Assembly (NCBI RefSeq): GCF_024206495.1
Contig: NZ_JAMBPQ010000012.1
Location: 1 to 64,000 of the forward strand
Length of the DNA stretch: 64,000 nucleotides
Reading direction: 5' to 3'
Source: Paraburkholderia sp. CNPSo 3272
Lineage (GTDB): Bacteria; Pseudomonadota; Gammaproteobacteria; Burkholderiales; Burkholderiaceae
Both the position numbers and the translations under genes were made by a program. Below, piece by piece: positions 51,140-60,284 of this stretch (position 1 is its first letter; each line of letters begins with the position of its first letter). The notes below the pieces were generated by a model. It saw only the letters and a program-made list of their open reading frames with translations. It was not told the DNA's origin and made no database searches.

Positions 51140-52116
51140 CGCAGTCCACGAAACAAGAAAGCGGCGCGTTGCCGGTTGCCTGTCTGCTCGGCCCCACGGC
51201 CTCGGGCAAGACGGCGGCCGCGCTCGCGTATGCCGCGCAGTCGGCGGCGCGCGGGCGCATGGTGGAGATCGTGAGCGTCGATTCGGCGCTCGTGTATCGA
51301 GAGATGGACATCGGCACCGCGAAGCCGAGCGCCGCGGAGCGCGCGGCCGCCCCGCATCATCTGATCGATATCGTCGATCCTCTGGACGCCTATTCCGCCG
51401 CCGACTTTCGCGCCGACGCGCTGCGCGTGACGGGCGAGATCGTCGCGCGCGGGAACGTGCCGCTGCTCGTGGGCGGGACGATGCTCTACTACAAGGCGCT
51501 CACGCAAGGCCTGAACGACCTGCCCTCGGCGGATCCGGCCGTGCGCGCGCAACTCGACGCCGAGGCCGCGCGCGATGGCTGGCCCGCCATGCATGCCCGC
51601 CTCGCGCAGGTCGATCCCGCCACGGCTGCGCGCCTCGCTCCGAACGACTCGCAGCGCATCCAGCGCGCGCTCGAAATCTTCATGCTGAGCGGGCAGCCCA
51701 TGTCAGTGCTGCTCGCCACGCCGTCCACGCGCGAGGATGAAGCCGCGCGCTACCGCTTCGTGCCCGTCGCGCTCGAGCCGTCCGATCGCAGCGTGCTGCA
51801 CGCGCGCATCGAAGCACGCTTCGACGCGATGCTCGCGGGCGGTCTCATCGACGAGGTGAAGGCGCTGCGCGCGCGCGGCGACCTGAACCCCAACCTGCCG
51901 TCCATGCGCTGCGTGGGTTATCGCCAGGTTTGGGAATACCTCGACGGCGAAGTCGATTACGACATCATGCGCGACAAGGGCGTGTTCGCCACGCGCCAGC
52001 TCTGCAAGCGCCAGCTCACATGGCTGCGCGCCATGCCGGAGCGCATCGTGGTGGATTGCTGCGCGCGCGATGCGAGCGCACAGGCCGTCGCGGCAGTCGC
52101 GCAGATTGGCGGCTAA
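51136..52116 (+). CDS. miaA: tRNA dimethylallyltransferase MiaA
   Basis: 326 aa from the ATG at 51136, overlapping the mutL stop (ATGA). P-loop GPTASGKTAAAL (about residues 18-29), SVDSALVYREMDIGTAKP, HHLIDIVDPLDAYSAADF, VGGTMLYYKALTQGL and MRCVGYRQVWEYL are diagnostic. It adds the dimethylallyl group to A37 of tRNAs reading UNN codons. mutL-miaA is the standard order. Confidence 0.98.
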   Translation: MTQSTKQESGALPVACLLGPTASGKTAAALAYAAQSAARGRMVEIVSVDSALVYREMDIGTAKPSAAERAAAPHHLIDIVDPLDAYSAADFRADALRVTGEIVARGNVPLLVGGTMLYYKALTQGLNDLPSADPAVRAQLDAEAARDGWPAMHARLAQVDPATAARLAPNDSQRIQRALEIFMLSGQPMSVLLATPSTREDEAARYRFVPVALEPSDRSVLHARIEARFDAMLAGGLIDEVKALRARGDLNPNLPSMRCVGYRQVWEYLDGEVDYDIMRDKGVFATRQLCKRQLTWLRAMPERIVVDCCARDASAQAVAAVAQIGG

Positions 52117-52261
52117 GCCCGCCGCTCCCCTTTCCCACCCTCTGCTGCCGGGCGCTTTGTGCGCCACAGCATCCCCGCTCGGCCGGCAGGCGGCGCGCGT
52201 CGGTGCGCTGCACGCGCGCCATCGGCCGCCGCAGCGCGCCACCGAAATCCCCCTCGCCCGC

Positions 52262-52316
52262 TTGACTTTCAATCGACCCGATGCGATCATTCGTTCATCA
52301 ATAGAGCAATTGCTCA
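52262..52316 (+). promoter_or_regulatory. Polyol regulon promoter and operator A
   Basis: TTGACT (52262-52267), a 17-nt spacer and GATCAT (52285-52290) form the promoter. The perfect palindrome GAGCAATTGCTC (52304-52315) lies just after the expected start site. Positions 52281-52316 match the opposite-strand site at 62581-62616 in 30 of 36 bases. A repressor bound here would block transcription of dalD. The SorC-family protein at 55409 is the likely binder. Confidence 0.8.
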
Positions 52317-52356
52317 GGCATGAGCCGATCGGCCGCTTCGAGTAAGGAGACACCGA

Positions 52357-53763
52357 ATGAACACCGAACGCAGCAATGCCAACGTGATCCTGCACATCGG
52401 CGCCGGGTCGTTTCACCGGGCGCATCAGGCGTGGTACCTGCATCGCGTGAACCTCACGCGCAAGCCCGACGAGGCCGCATGGTCGCTCACCGTCGGCAAC
52501 ATCCGCTCCGACATGAACGCCGTGATGGACGCGCTGGCCGCGCAGAACGGCGCCTACACGCTCGAAACGGTCACCCCGCAGGGCGAGCGCGCCTACGAGA
52601 CGATCCGCTCGATCACGCGCGTGCTGCCGTGGTCGGCCGATCTCGCGAGCCTGACCGATGCAGGCGCCGACGCGAACTGCAGGATCATCGCGTTCACCGT
52701 GACCGAAGGTGGCTATTACCTCGACGAACACGACCGCCTCGACACCGCGAACCCCGACCTCGCCGCCGACCTCAAGGGCGGCCGCACGACTATTTACGGC
52801 GCGCTCGCCGCGATCCTCGAAGCGCGCAAGGCGCGCGACGGCGGCCCCGTCACGCTGCAAACCTGCGACAACCTGCGCAGCAACGGCAAGCGCTTTCACG
52901 CGGGCATGCGCGAATTTCTCGCGCTGCGCGGCGCAACGGATCTGCGCGATTGGTTCGACGCGAACACGGCCTGCCCCGACTCCATGGTCGACCGCATCAC
53001 GCCGCGCCCCACGCCCGACGTGCGCGAGCGCGTGAAAGCGGCGACCGGCGTAGACGACGCCTGCCCGGTCATGGGCGAGGCGTTCATCCAGTGGGTGATC
53101 GAGGATCACTTCTGCGCGGGGCGGCCCGCCTGGGAGCGCGCAGGCGCGGAGATGGTCGAATCGGTGATGCCCTACGAGGAAGCGAAGATCCGCATCCTCA
53201 ACGCCACGCACAGCTGCATTGCGTGGGCGGGCACGCTCGTCGCGCTCGACTTCATCCACGAAGGCACCCACGACGCCGACATCCGCACCTTCGCGCGCGA
53301 GTACGTGAGCGAGGACGTGATTCCCTGCCTCACGCCCAGCCCGCTCGATCTCGCGAAGTATCGCGACGTCGTGCTCGAACGCTTCAGCAATCCGTACATC
53401 CAGGACACGAACCAGCGCGTCGCCGCCGACGGCTACTCGAAGATCCCCGGCTTCATCGCGCCCACGCTCGCGCAACGCATCGCCGCGGGCGCGACGCCCG
53501 CCGCCACGGCCATGCTGCCCGCGCTCTTCCTGCGCTTTCTGGAACGCTGGCACAAGGGCACGCTGCCGTACCGCTACCAGGACGGCGTGATGGACGAAGC
53601 AGCCGTGCACCGCATGTTCGATAGCGGCGACCCCGTCTCGACGTTCCTCGGCGACAAGCTGCTGTGGGGCGGCCTCGCCGGCAATCCGACCCTGGGCGGC
53701 GCAGTGCGCGGCGCGCTCACGCGCGTCGACGCGTGGCTCGCCTCACGCGGCTGCAGCGTTTGA
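52357..53763 (+). CDS. dalD: D-arabinitol 4-dehydrogenase (mannitol dehydrogenase family)
   Basis: 468 aa. N-terminal Rossmann region ILHIGAGSFHRAHQAWYLH, then the family's catalytic segment with Lys in YEEAKIRILNATHSCIAWAGTL (about residue 270-290), and DLAKYRDVVLERFSNPYIQDTNQRVAADGYSKIP. These match DalD-type polyol dehydrogenases that oxidise D-arabinitol to D-xylulose with NAD+. The xylulokinase next to it would use the product. Mannitol oxidation to fructose is the alternative reaction for this family. AAGGAGA precedes the ATG. Confidence 0.88.
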   Translation: MNTERSNANVILHIGAGSFHRAHQAWYLHRVNLTRKPDEAAWSLTVGNIRSDMNAVMDALAAQNGAYTLETVTPQGERAYETIRSITRVLPWSADLASLTDAGADANCRIIAFTVTEGGYYLDEHDRLDTANPDLAADLKGGRTTIYGALAAILEARKARDGGPVTLQTCDNLRSNGKRFHAGMREFLALRGATDLRDWFDANTACPDSMVDRITPRPTPDVRERVKAATGVDDACPVMGEAFIQWVIEDHFCAGRPAWERAGAEMVESVMPYEEAKIRILNATHSCIAWAGTLVALDFIHEGTHDADIRTFAREYVSEDVIPCLTPSPLDLAKYRDVVLERFSNPYIQDTNQRVAADGYSKIPGFIAPTLAQRIAAGATPAATAMLPALFLRFLERWHKGTLPYRYQDGVMDEAAVHRMFDSGDPVSTFLGDKLLWGGLAGNPTLGGAVRGALTRVDAWLASRGCSV

Positions 53764-53883
53764 AGCAACACTGCGGCATCACCCCTTAGACCGCGCCATG
53801 CGCCCTCCGGGTCGGCGCGCATGGCGTCGCACCCGGCGCGCGGCTAAAGTAGCGCAACTCCTCATCACGACTTCAGCGCGCCT

Positions 53884-55365
53884 ATGTATCTCGGCATCGA
53901 CCTCGGCACCTCCGAAGTGAAAGTCCTGCTGCTCGCGCCCGACGGCCGCGTGGTCGGCACTGCCGGCACGCCCTTCGTCGTCTCGCGCCCCCACCCGCGC
54001 TGGTCCGAGCAGAATCCCGCCGACTGGTGGGACGGCACGCGCCGCGCGCTCGCCGCGCTGCGCGAGGCGCATCCGCACGATTTCGCGCAGGTGCGCGGCA
54101 TCGGCCTTTCCGGACAGATGCACGGCGCCGTGCTGCTCGACGCGCACGACAACGTGCTGCGTCCCGCGATCCTCTGGAACGACATGCGCGCGGTGGACGA
54201 ATGCGCCGAACTCACCGCGCGCGCGCCGCAGTTGCATCGCATCGCGGGCAATCTCGCCATGCCGGGCTTCACCGCGCCCAAGCTGCTGTGGGTCGCGCGC
54301 CACGAGCCGCAGATCTTTCGCGAGACGGCCTGTGTGCTGCTGCCGAAGGACTATCTGCGCCTGCAACTCACCGGCGGCAAGGTCTCCGATCCGTCCGATG
54401 CCGCGGGTACGCTCTGGCTCGACGTGGCCAAACGCGACTGGTCCGACGCGCTGCTCGACGCCTGCAACATGACGCGCGCGCAAATGCCTGCGCTCGCCGA
54501 AGGCAGCGCGCCCTCCGGCACGCTCCTGCCCGCGCTCGCGCGCGAATTCGGTCTGCGCGAGGACGTGGTCGTGGCGGCGGGCGGCGGCGACAACGCGACG
54601 AGCGCCATCGGTATCGGCGCCACGCAGCCCGGCGACGGCTTCGTCTCGCTCGGCACCTCGGGCGTGCTTTGCGTGGTAGGCGACCGCTTCCGGCCCAACC
54701 CGGCCTCCGCCGTGCACGCGTTCTGCCACGCGATTCCGGACCGCTGGCACCAGATGAGCGTCGTGCTTTCGGCGGCGAGTTGCCTGCGCTGGGTCTGCAA
54801 GCTCACGGGCACGAACGAGCCCACACTGCTCGCTGAAGTGGAGCAGATCAAAGCGCCAACCCTCGCCGAAGCCCCGCTCTTCCTGCCGTATCTCTCGGGC
54901 GAGCGCACGCCGCACAACGACCCGTATGCGCAGGGCGTGTTCTTCGGCATGACGCACGCGACCGACCGCGCGCTGCTCGGCTACGCCGTGCTCGAAGGCG
55001 TGACGCTCGCGCTCACCGACGGACTCGACGCGCTCGCGGCCGCCGGCACCGAAGTGGGCGCGCTGTCGATGCTGGGCGGCGGCGCGCGCAGCGGCTACTG
55101 GGCGCAGCTGGTTGCGGACGCATTCAACACGCCCACGCGCCAGCACGGCGGCGGCGAGACGGGCGCGGCGCTCGGCGCGGCGCGCCTTGGCTGGCTCGCG
55201 GCGGGCGGCAACGCGCGTGAGGTGCTGACCAAGCCGCCCGTGGTGGCCGAGTACACGCCGAATGCGGCGCGCCACGCGGCGCTGCGCGAGCGGCTCACTG
55301 CCTACCGCGCGCTGTACCGCCACGTGCGCCCGCTCTTCGAGCCCTCGCGCGAGCGCCTCGCGTAA
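53884..55365 (+). CDS. xylB: Xylulokinase
   Basis: 493 aa. FGGY-kinase features: N-terminal DLGTSEVKVLLL phosphate loop, GLSGQMHGAVLLD with the substrate-binding MHG, catalytic Asp in AAGGGDNATSAIG, GTSGVL and the C-terminal GGGARSGYWAQLVAD. It phosphorylates D-xylulose to xylulose 5-phosphate, feeding the pentose phosphate pathway. It lies 120 nt after dalD on the same strand and probably shares its promoter. Confidence 0.95.
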   Translation: MYLGIDLGTSEVKVLLLAPDGRVVGTAGTPFVVSRPHPRWSEQNPADWWDGTRRALAALREAHPHDFAQVRGIGLSGQMHGAVLLDAHDNVLRPAILWNDMRAVDECAELTARAPQLHRIAGNLAMPGFTAPKLLWVARHEPQIFRETACVLLPKDYLRLQLTGGKVSDPSDAAGTLWLDVAKRDWSDALLDACNMTRAQMPALAEGSAPSGTLLPALAREFGLREDVVVAAGGGDNATSAIGIGATQPGDGFVSLGTSGVLCVVGDRFRPNPASAVHAFCHAIPDRWHQMSVVLSAASCLRWVCKLTGTNEPTLLAEVEQIKAPTLAEAPLFLPYLSGERTPHNDPYAQGVFFGMTHATDRALLGYAVLEGVTLALTDGLDALAAAGTEVGALSMLGGGARSGYWAQLVADAFNTPTRQHGGGETGAALGAARLGWLAAGGNAREVLTKPPVVAEYTPNAARHAALRERLTAYRALYRHVRPLFEPSRERLA

Positions 55366-55408
55366 CGCGTGCAGTACACTTCGGCCCCGCATACCCCCGA
55401 CTCCCATC

Positions 55409-56356
55409 GTGCCCAAGTCCACCGAAAAACTCGATCTCGCGACCCGCGCTGCCTGGCTCTACTACGTGGCCGGCAACACCCAGAACGAAATCGCCGAGAA
55501 GCTGCAGGTGTCGCGCCCGGTCGCGCAGCGCCTCGTCGCGTTCGCGGTCGAGAAGAACCTCATTCGTGTGCGCGTCGATCATCGTCTCGCCGACTGCCTC
55601 GCGCTCGCCGACGCGCTTTCGAAGCGCTACGGCCTTTCGGTCTGCGAAGTGGTGCCCGTGGACAATGACACGCCCGAGGAAGTCGACCGCAAGCTTGCCG
55701 TGGCGGGCGCACAGGTCATGGAGCGCTACCTGAGCGAAGAGCGGCCGATGGTGGTGGCCGTGAGCAGCGGACGCACTCTCAAGGCCGCCGTCGACCAGAT
55801 CGCGCAGCTGGAGCGGCCCCAGCATCGGCTGGTTTCGATGGTGGGCGCGATCGCCCAGGACGGCTCGTCGAACCGCTACGACGTCGCGCTGCATATCTCC
55901 GAGAAGACGGGCGGCAAGCACTTTCTGCTGCCCGCGCCGCTCATCGCGGATAACGAGGCCGAGCGCGCGCAATGGTGCAATCACCGGCTCTATCGCATCG
56001 TCGAGTCGCTGTCGGCCGAAGCCGATGTCGCGTTCGTCGGCATCGGCAACATCGGCGAGCATTGCCCGCTGCACGAGGACGGCTTCATCACCTCCGACGA
56101 AGTGCGCGAACTGATGGGCCAGGGCGCCGTGGCCGAAATGCTCGGCCTGCCGATCGACGCCGCCGGCAAGCGCGTCGATTCGCCCACGGGCCGCCGCGTC
56201 ACGAGCGTGTACCTCGATTCGCCGCCGCGCCGCCCCACCATCGGCTTCGCCGGCGGCGCGCGCAAGCGCGAAGCGGTGATCGCGGCGCTCCACGGCGGCT
56301 GGCTCTCCGGGCTCGTCACCGACGAGCTGTGCGCGCGCGCCGCAATCGAACGCTGA
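55409..56356 (+). CDS. SorC/DeoR-type sugar-binding transcriptional regulator
   Basis: 315 aa starting at a GTG at 55409, as no nearby ATG fits. The helix-turn-helix (about residues 10-50) reads AAWLYYVAGNTQNEIAEKLQVSRPVAQRLV. The rest is the SorC sugar-phosphate-binding domain (VVAVSSGRTLKAAVDQI, GIGNIGEHCPLHEDGFIT, PTIGFAGGARKREAVIAAL). Members respond to a sugar phosphate. Its place between the two arms of the polyol cluster makes it the natural regulator of the paired GAGCA-NN-TGCTC operators. Confidence 0.92.
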   Translation: MPKSTEKLDLATRAAWLYYVAGNTQNEIAEKLQVSRPVAQRLVAFAVEKNLIRVRVDHRLADCLALADALSKRYGLSVCEVVPVDNDTPEEVDRKLAVAGAQVMERYLSEERPMVVAVSSGRTLKAAVDQIAQLERPQHRLVSMVGAIAQDGSSNRYDVALHISEKTGGKHFLLPAPLIADNEAERAQWCNHRLYRIVESLSAEADVAFVGIGNIGEHCPLHEDGFITSDEVRELMGQGAVAEMLGLPIDAAGKRVDSPTGRRVTSVYLDSPPRRPTIGFAGGARKREAVIAALHGGWLSGLVTDELCARAAIER

Positions 56357-56359
56357 CCA

Positions 56360-56385
56360 AAAAAACGCCCGCTCGAAGCGGGCTA
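56360..56385 (-). terminator. Terminator of the polyol ABC operon
   Basis: On the - strand AGCCCGC-TTCGA-GCGGGCG is followed by a T7 run, about 80 nt after the ATPase gene stop. On the + strand it lies just after the SorC stop without a T-run. Confidence 0.85.
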
Positions 56386-56464
56386 ACAAAGGCAACCTCA
56401 GGTACCTCGCCACACAGAACACCGCCTCACTCTGCGAGGCAGCGCGTCCGGCAAGCCAGTGAAT

Positions 56465-57574
56465 TCACGCAGCCAGTTGCTGCGCGAAGCGACGCTCGAA
56501 CGCCAGGCCGTTCGCGTCGAAGAGATGGCAATGGTCGGGCGTCGATCCCACCTTGAACGCCTCGCCGCGCTCGTGCCGCTCGAGCGGCGCAATGCGCGCG
56601 ATCAGGCCATCGGGCGCGACCGCGCATTCGGCATAAAGGTAAGCGGCGTCGCCGAGCGACTCCACCGTCATCGCCTTCGCGCTCACGCCTTCCGCGCCCG
56701 TCATGATGTGCAGATGCTCGGGGCGGATGCCCACGGTCACCTTGTCTCCTTCGCGCGCGTTGCCCGGCTCGACGGCCACCTTCTGCGTATCGCCCGTTTC
56801 GTAGCGCACGACGATGCCGTCGCTGCCGATCTGCTGCACCGTGCCGTCGAGGAAATTCATCTTCGGCGAGCCGATGAAGCCCGCCACGAAGCGGTTCGCC
56901 GGCGCGTGGTACAGACGGTTCGGACTACCGACCTGTTCGACATTGCCCGCCGAGAGCACGACGATCTTGTCGGCGAGCGTCATCGCTTCGACCTGATCGT
57001 GCGTCACGTAGATCATCGTCGTCTTGAGTTCGTCGTGCAGGCGCGCAAATTCGAGGCGCATCTTCACGCGCAGCGCGGCGTCGAGGTTCGAGAGCGGTTC
57101 GTCGAACAGGAACACCTTCGGCTTGCGCGTGATCGCACGCCCGATCGCCACCCGCTGGCGCTGGCCGCCCGAGAGCTGCTTGGGCTTGCGGTCGAGCAGA
57201 TGGTCGATGTGCAGGATCTTCGCGGCGTTCTTCACGGCCGCGTCGATTTCGGGCTTCTTCGCGCCCGCGAGCTTGAGGCCGAACGCCATGTTGTCGTACA
57301 GCGTCATGTGCGGATACAGCGCGTACGACTGGAACACCATCGCAATGCCGCGCTTGGCCGGCGGCACGTCGTTCATGCGCGTGCCGTCGATCATCAGGTC
57401 GCCGCCGCTGATGTCCTCCAGCCCCGCGATCATGCGCATGAGCGTGGTCTTGCCGCAGCCGCTCGGGCCCACGAACACGACGAACTCGCCGTCGCCGATG
57501 TCGAGGTTCACGTCGCGCAGCACTTCGTTGTCGTCGTAGCGCTTCAGTACGTCTCTCAGAATCACGCTTGCCAT
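56465..57574 (-). CDS. Polyol ABC transporter ATP-binding protein (UgpC/MalK type)
   Basis: 369 aa. Walker A GPSGCGKTT (about residues 37-45), Q-loop MVFQSYALYPHM, signature LSGGQRQRVAIGRAI, Walker B VFLFDEPLSNLDA and H-loop YVTHDQVEAM are all present. A C-terminal MalK-like OB regulatory domain follows (VGIRPEHLHIM). It energises the two permeases in the operon. It is the last gene, separated from the HAD gene by four 10-bp repeats. Confidence 0.96.
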   Translation of the reverse strand: MASVILRDVLKRYDDNEVLRDVNLDIGDGEFVVFVGPSGCGKTTLMRMIAGLEDISGGDLMIDGTRMNDVPPAKRGIAMVFQSYALYPHMTLYDNMAFGLKLAGAKKPEIDAAVKNAAKILHIDHLLDRKPKQLSGGQRQRVAIGRAITRKPKVFLFDEPLSNLDAALRVKMRLEFARLHDELKTTMIYVTHDQVEAMTLADKIVVLSAGNVEQVGSPNRLYHAPANRFVAGFIGSPKMNFLDGTVQQIGSDGIVVRYETGDTQKVAVEPGNAREGDKVTVGIRPEHLHIMTGAEGVSAKAMTVESLGDAAYLYAECAVAPDGLIARIAPLERHERGEAFKVGSTPDHCHLFDANGLAFERRFAQQLAA

Positions 57575-57590
57575 GATGTGTCTCCGTTTC

Positions 57591-57630
57591 TGCTTGAGTC
57601 TGCTTGAGTCTGCTTAAGTCTGCTTAAGCC
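57591..57630. repeat. Decanucleotide tandem repeat (TGCTTRAGTC) x4
   Basis: Four head-to-tail 10-bp units, two with TGCTTGAG and two with TGCTTAAG (the last unit ends CC instead of TC). They fill most of the 59-nt gap between the HAD stop (57634) and the ATPase ATG (57574). Slippage would alter the spacing ahead of the ATPase gene. Confidence 0.85.
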
Positions 57631-57633
57631 GGT

Positions 57634-58332
57634 TCAGTCCGAACGCGTTCGCGCCTGGTTCATCCATTGCACAACCCGCGCGGGCAGCGTCGTCATGTCG
57701 TCGAAGATTTCGCCTGCACCCGCTTCGCGCAGCTCGTGCGCATGCGCGTCGCCGCCCACGTGGGTGCCCCCCACGAAGCCGAGCACCGTCATGCCAGCCG
57801 CGCGCGCCGCGCTCACGCCTGTCACGCTGTCCTCGACCACGAGGCACGCAGCGGGCGCGACGTCCATGCCCTGCGCCGCCGCGAGATAGACGTCGGGCGC
57901 GGGCTTCGGCCGGGCGACGATATCGGCGCAGTACACACGCGCGCCAAAGAAGCGATCGAGTCCGTTGCGCGCCAGCACCTCGCGCACCACAGCCGTGTAG
58001 CTGTTGCTCGCACAGGCCTTGGTGAGCGCCACGGCTTCCAGCGCCGCCACGACGCCCGGGAACAGCGGCGCCTCGCACGCTTCGGCCTCGGCCACGGTGC
58101 GGATCGCATCGACGTCGGCGGCGGTGAGGCTGCGCCCGAGCGCTTCGCCCGCGCCGCCCAGTACGCGCTCGATACGCTGGCCCAGCAGCGGCATGACGAC
58201 GGGCGCCGCGTCGACGCCGGGCCAGCGCGCTTCGAGTTCGCGCACCAGCACGCGGGCCGCCACGGCTTCGCTGTCGATCAGCACGCCGTCGCAATCGCAG
58301 ATCAGGACTTGAATGGACATCGCATTGGCCAT
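57634..58332 (-). CDS. HAD-family phosphatase in the polyol ABC operon
   Basis: 232 aa. The HAD nucleophile motif CDCDGVLIDSE (about residues 11-21), CASNSYTAVVREVL (motif II Ser), Lys in ARPKPAPDVYL and the acidic motif VVEDSVTGVSAA are present, with a helical cap between motifs I and II as in the beta-phosphoglucomutase/phosphatase group. Its ATG overlaps the permease stop (TAATG). Such phosphatases may dephosphorylate sugar phosphates formed in side reactions. The substrate is unknown. Confidence 0.9.
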   Translation of the reverse strand: MANAMSIQVLICDCDGVLIDSEAVAARVLVRELEARWPGVDAAPVVMPLLGQRIERVLGGAGEALGRSLTAADVDAIRTVAEAEACEAPLFPGVVAALEAVALTKACASNSYTAVVREVLARNGLDRFFGARVYCADIVARPKPAPDVYLAAAQGMDVAPAACLVVEDSVTGVSAARAAGMTVLGFVGGTHVGGDAHAHELREAGAGEIFDDMTTLPARVVQWMNQARTRSD

Positions 58333-59201
58333 TACTTGACAGCCCCGAAGGTAAGGCCGCGCACCAGTTGCTTCTGCGAAAGCCAGCCGACGATCAGCAC
58401 CGGCGCGACTGCGAGCAGCGATGCCGCGGAGAGCTTCGCCCAGAACAGCCCCTCGGGGCTCGAGTACGACGCGATGAACACCGTCAGCGGCGCGGCGTTA
58501 GAGCTGGAGAGGTTGATGCTCCAGAACGCTTCGTTCCACGAAAGAATGATCAACAGCAACGCCGTGGACGCGAGCCCCGGCACGGCCATCGGCATGAGCA
58601 AATAGACGATTTCCTGCCAGGTGGCCGCGCCGTCCATGCGTCCGGCTTCGAGAATGTCTTTGGGAATCTCGTTGAAGTACGTGTACGCCATCCACACTGC
58701 GATCGGCAAGTTGATGAGCGTGTAGACGATCACCAGTCCGCTCACGGTGTCGAGCAGCCCCGAGTTCTTCCACAGCAGATAGATCGGCACGAGCACGCCC
58801 ACCGAAGGCATCATCTTGGTGGAGAGCATCCACAGCAGAATTCCCTGGGTGCGCTTGTTCGGGAAGAACGCCATCGCATAGGCCGCGGGCACGGCAAGGA
58901 TCAGGCAAACGATCGTCACGCCGGCCGAAATCATCACCGAATTCCACGCGAACGCGAAGTAGTTGCTGCGCGCGAACACCTCTCTGAAGCTGTCGAGCGT
59001 CGGCAGGAAGAATATCGTCGGGATATAGGCCTGCTGCTCGGTCTTGAACGCCGTGATCGTCATCCAGAAAATCGGGAAGAACAGCGCGATCGCGATCAGC
59101 CAGGCAAGCAGCCCCGGCAGCACGCGCCCGATGAACTGCATCGGCGACGAATGGTTGACCGCGTCGGGCGATTGCGCGGGCGTAGCGGTAATCTGGCTCA
59201 T
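58332..59201 (-). CDS. Polyol ABC transporter permease (second, MalG-like)
   Basis: 289 aa from the ATG at 59201. Six membrane helices. The cytoplasmic EAA loop reads EAGRMDGAATWQEIVYLLMPMAVPG (about residues 190-215). It pairs with the upstream permease to form the channel. Overlaps the first permease by 4 nt and the HAD gene by 1 nt, so the three are translationally coupled. Confidence 0.94.
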   Translation of the reverse strand: MSQITATPAQSPDAVNHSSPMQFIGRVLPGLLAWLIAIALFFPIFWMTITAFKTEQQAYIPTIFFLPTLDSFREVFARSNYFAFAWNSVMISAGVTIVCLILAVPAAYAMAFFPNKRTQGILLWMLSTKMMPSVGVLVPIYLLWKNSGLLDTVSGLVIVYTLINLPIAVWMAYTYFNEIPKDILEAGRMDGAATWQEIVYLLMPMAVPGLASTALLLIILSWNEAFWSINLSSSNAAPLTVFIASYSSPEGLFWAKLSAASLLAVAPVLIVGWLSQKQLVRGLTFGAVK

Positions 59202-60142
59202 TTTTCGTACTCCCCTTTGAGGTTGCGCGCGAGCATGCGCACGAGGAAGAACGACACGATGTTCGCCAGCACGACGGCGAGAATGCCGCCAGCCGAAGCG
59301 ATGCCCACGTCGAACTGCTGCAGGCCCATCGAGTAGATCAGGTAAGTGAGGTTGGTGGTCGCGTTGCCGGGACCGCCGCCCGTGGTCGTGTAGATCTCGG
59401 CGAAGATCGACAGCAGGAAGATGGTTTCCATCATCACGACAACGGCAATCGCGCGCCGCAGGTGCGGCAGCGTGATGTAGAAGAACAAGGCGATCGGGCC
59501 CGCGCCGTCGATCTTCGCGGCTTCCTTCTGCTCCTGGTCGAGCGACTGGATCGCCGTGAAGAGAATCAGGAATGCGAACGGCAGCCACTGCCACGCCACG
59601 ATCATGATGACCGCGGTGAGCGGATAGACGGCGAACCAGTCGATCGGCGTCATGCCTATCGAGCGCATCGCGATGGCCACGAGGCCGTACACCGGATGCA
59701 GGATCATGTTCTTCCAGATCAGCGCGCTCACCGTCGGCATCACGAAGAACGGCGCGATCGCGAACAGGCGCGCGACGCCCTGACCGATGAACTTGCGGTC
59801 GAACAGCACCGCCATCAGCACGCCGCCGACCACGGTGATCACGAGCACCGCCACGATGAGCTCGATGGTGTGCACGATCGACGGCACGAACGAGGGATCG
59901 GTGGCGAGGAACTTGTAGTTGTCGAAGCCCGCGAATCCCTTGAGATCGGGGTTAAGCAGGTTGTATCGCGTGAACGAATACCAGATCGTCATCGCGAGCG
60001 GGATCGTCATCCACAGCAGCAGCACCGCCACGGACGGCGTCACGAGCCAGCGTGAGGCCGAGCGGCGCGATTCGACCTGCTGCGGTTTCTGTGGCGTGCG
60101 CGCTCGATTGAATATAGGCATGGGGAGATGGAGATGACGCAT
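59198..60142 (-). CDS. Polyol ABC transporter permease (first, MalF-like)
   Basis: 314 aa from the ATG at 60142. Six membrane helices with the EAA loop EAAKIDGAGPIALFFYITLPHLR (about residues 205-228). The longer open frame to 60316 runs into the SBP gene and is rejected. An ATG at 60121 is an alternative. A 9-bp GC hairpin lies between it and the binding-protein gene. Confidence 0.93.
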   Translation of the reverse strand: MRHLHLPMPIFNRARTPQKPQQVESRRSASRWLVTPSVAVLLLWMTIPLAMTIWYSFTRYNLLNPDLKGFAGFDNYKFLATDPSFVPSIVHTIELIVAVLVITVVGGVLMAVLFDRKFIGQGVARLFAIAPFFVMPTVSALIWKNMILHPVYGLVAIAMRSIGMTPIDWFAVYPLTAVIMIVAWQWLPFAFLILFTAIQSLDQEQKEAAKIDGAGPIALFFYITLPHLRRAIAVVVMMETIFLLSIFAEIYTTTGGGPGNATTNLTYLIYSMGLQQFDVGIASAGGILAVVLANIVSFFLVRMLARNLKGEYEK

Positions 60143-60211
60143 GAGGACCACCCTTCTCGGTTGCGCGCCTGCGGGACACGGCGCGGCATCGGCTGTCGCG
60201 AGGGTGCGCGC

Positions 60212-60232
60212 CGCGCCGGGCGGCCCGGCGCG
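60212..60232 (-). other. Intercistronic GC hairpin after the binding-protein gene
   Basis: CGCGCCGGG-CCG-CCCGGCGCG (read on the - strand) is a perfect 9-bp stem with a 3-nt loop and no T-run, inside the 142-nt gap between the SBP stop and the first permease. Such hairpins protect the upstream mRNA and lower expression of the downstream permease genes. Confidence 0.7.
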
Positions 60233-60284
60233 CGCTCGCGCTACTACGCTGGCTGCCTGAACGGCGCAGCCTGACTGCTCGCAG

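Noticed and set aside
51703..53610. A 635-codon - strand frame across miaA and dalD
   Set aside because: It spans two well-supported genes on the opposite strand and has no recognisable domain.
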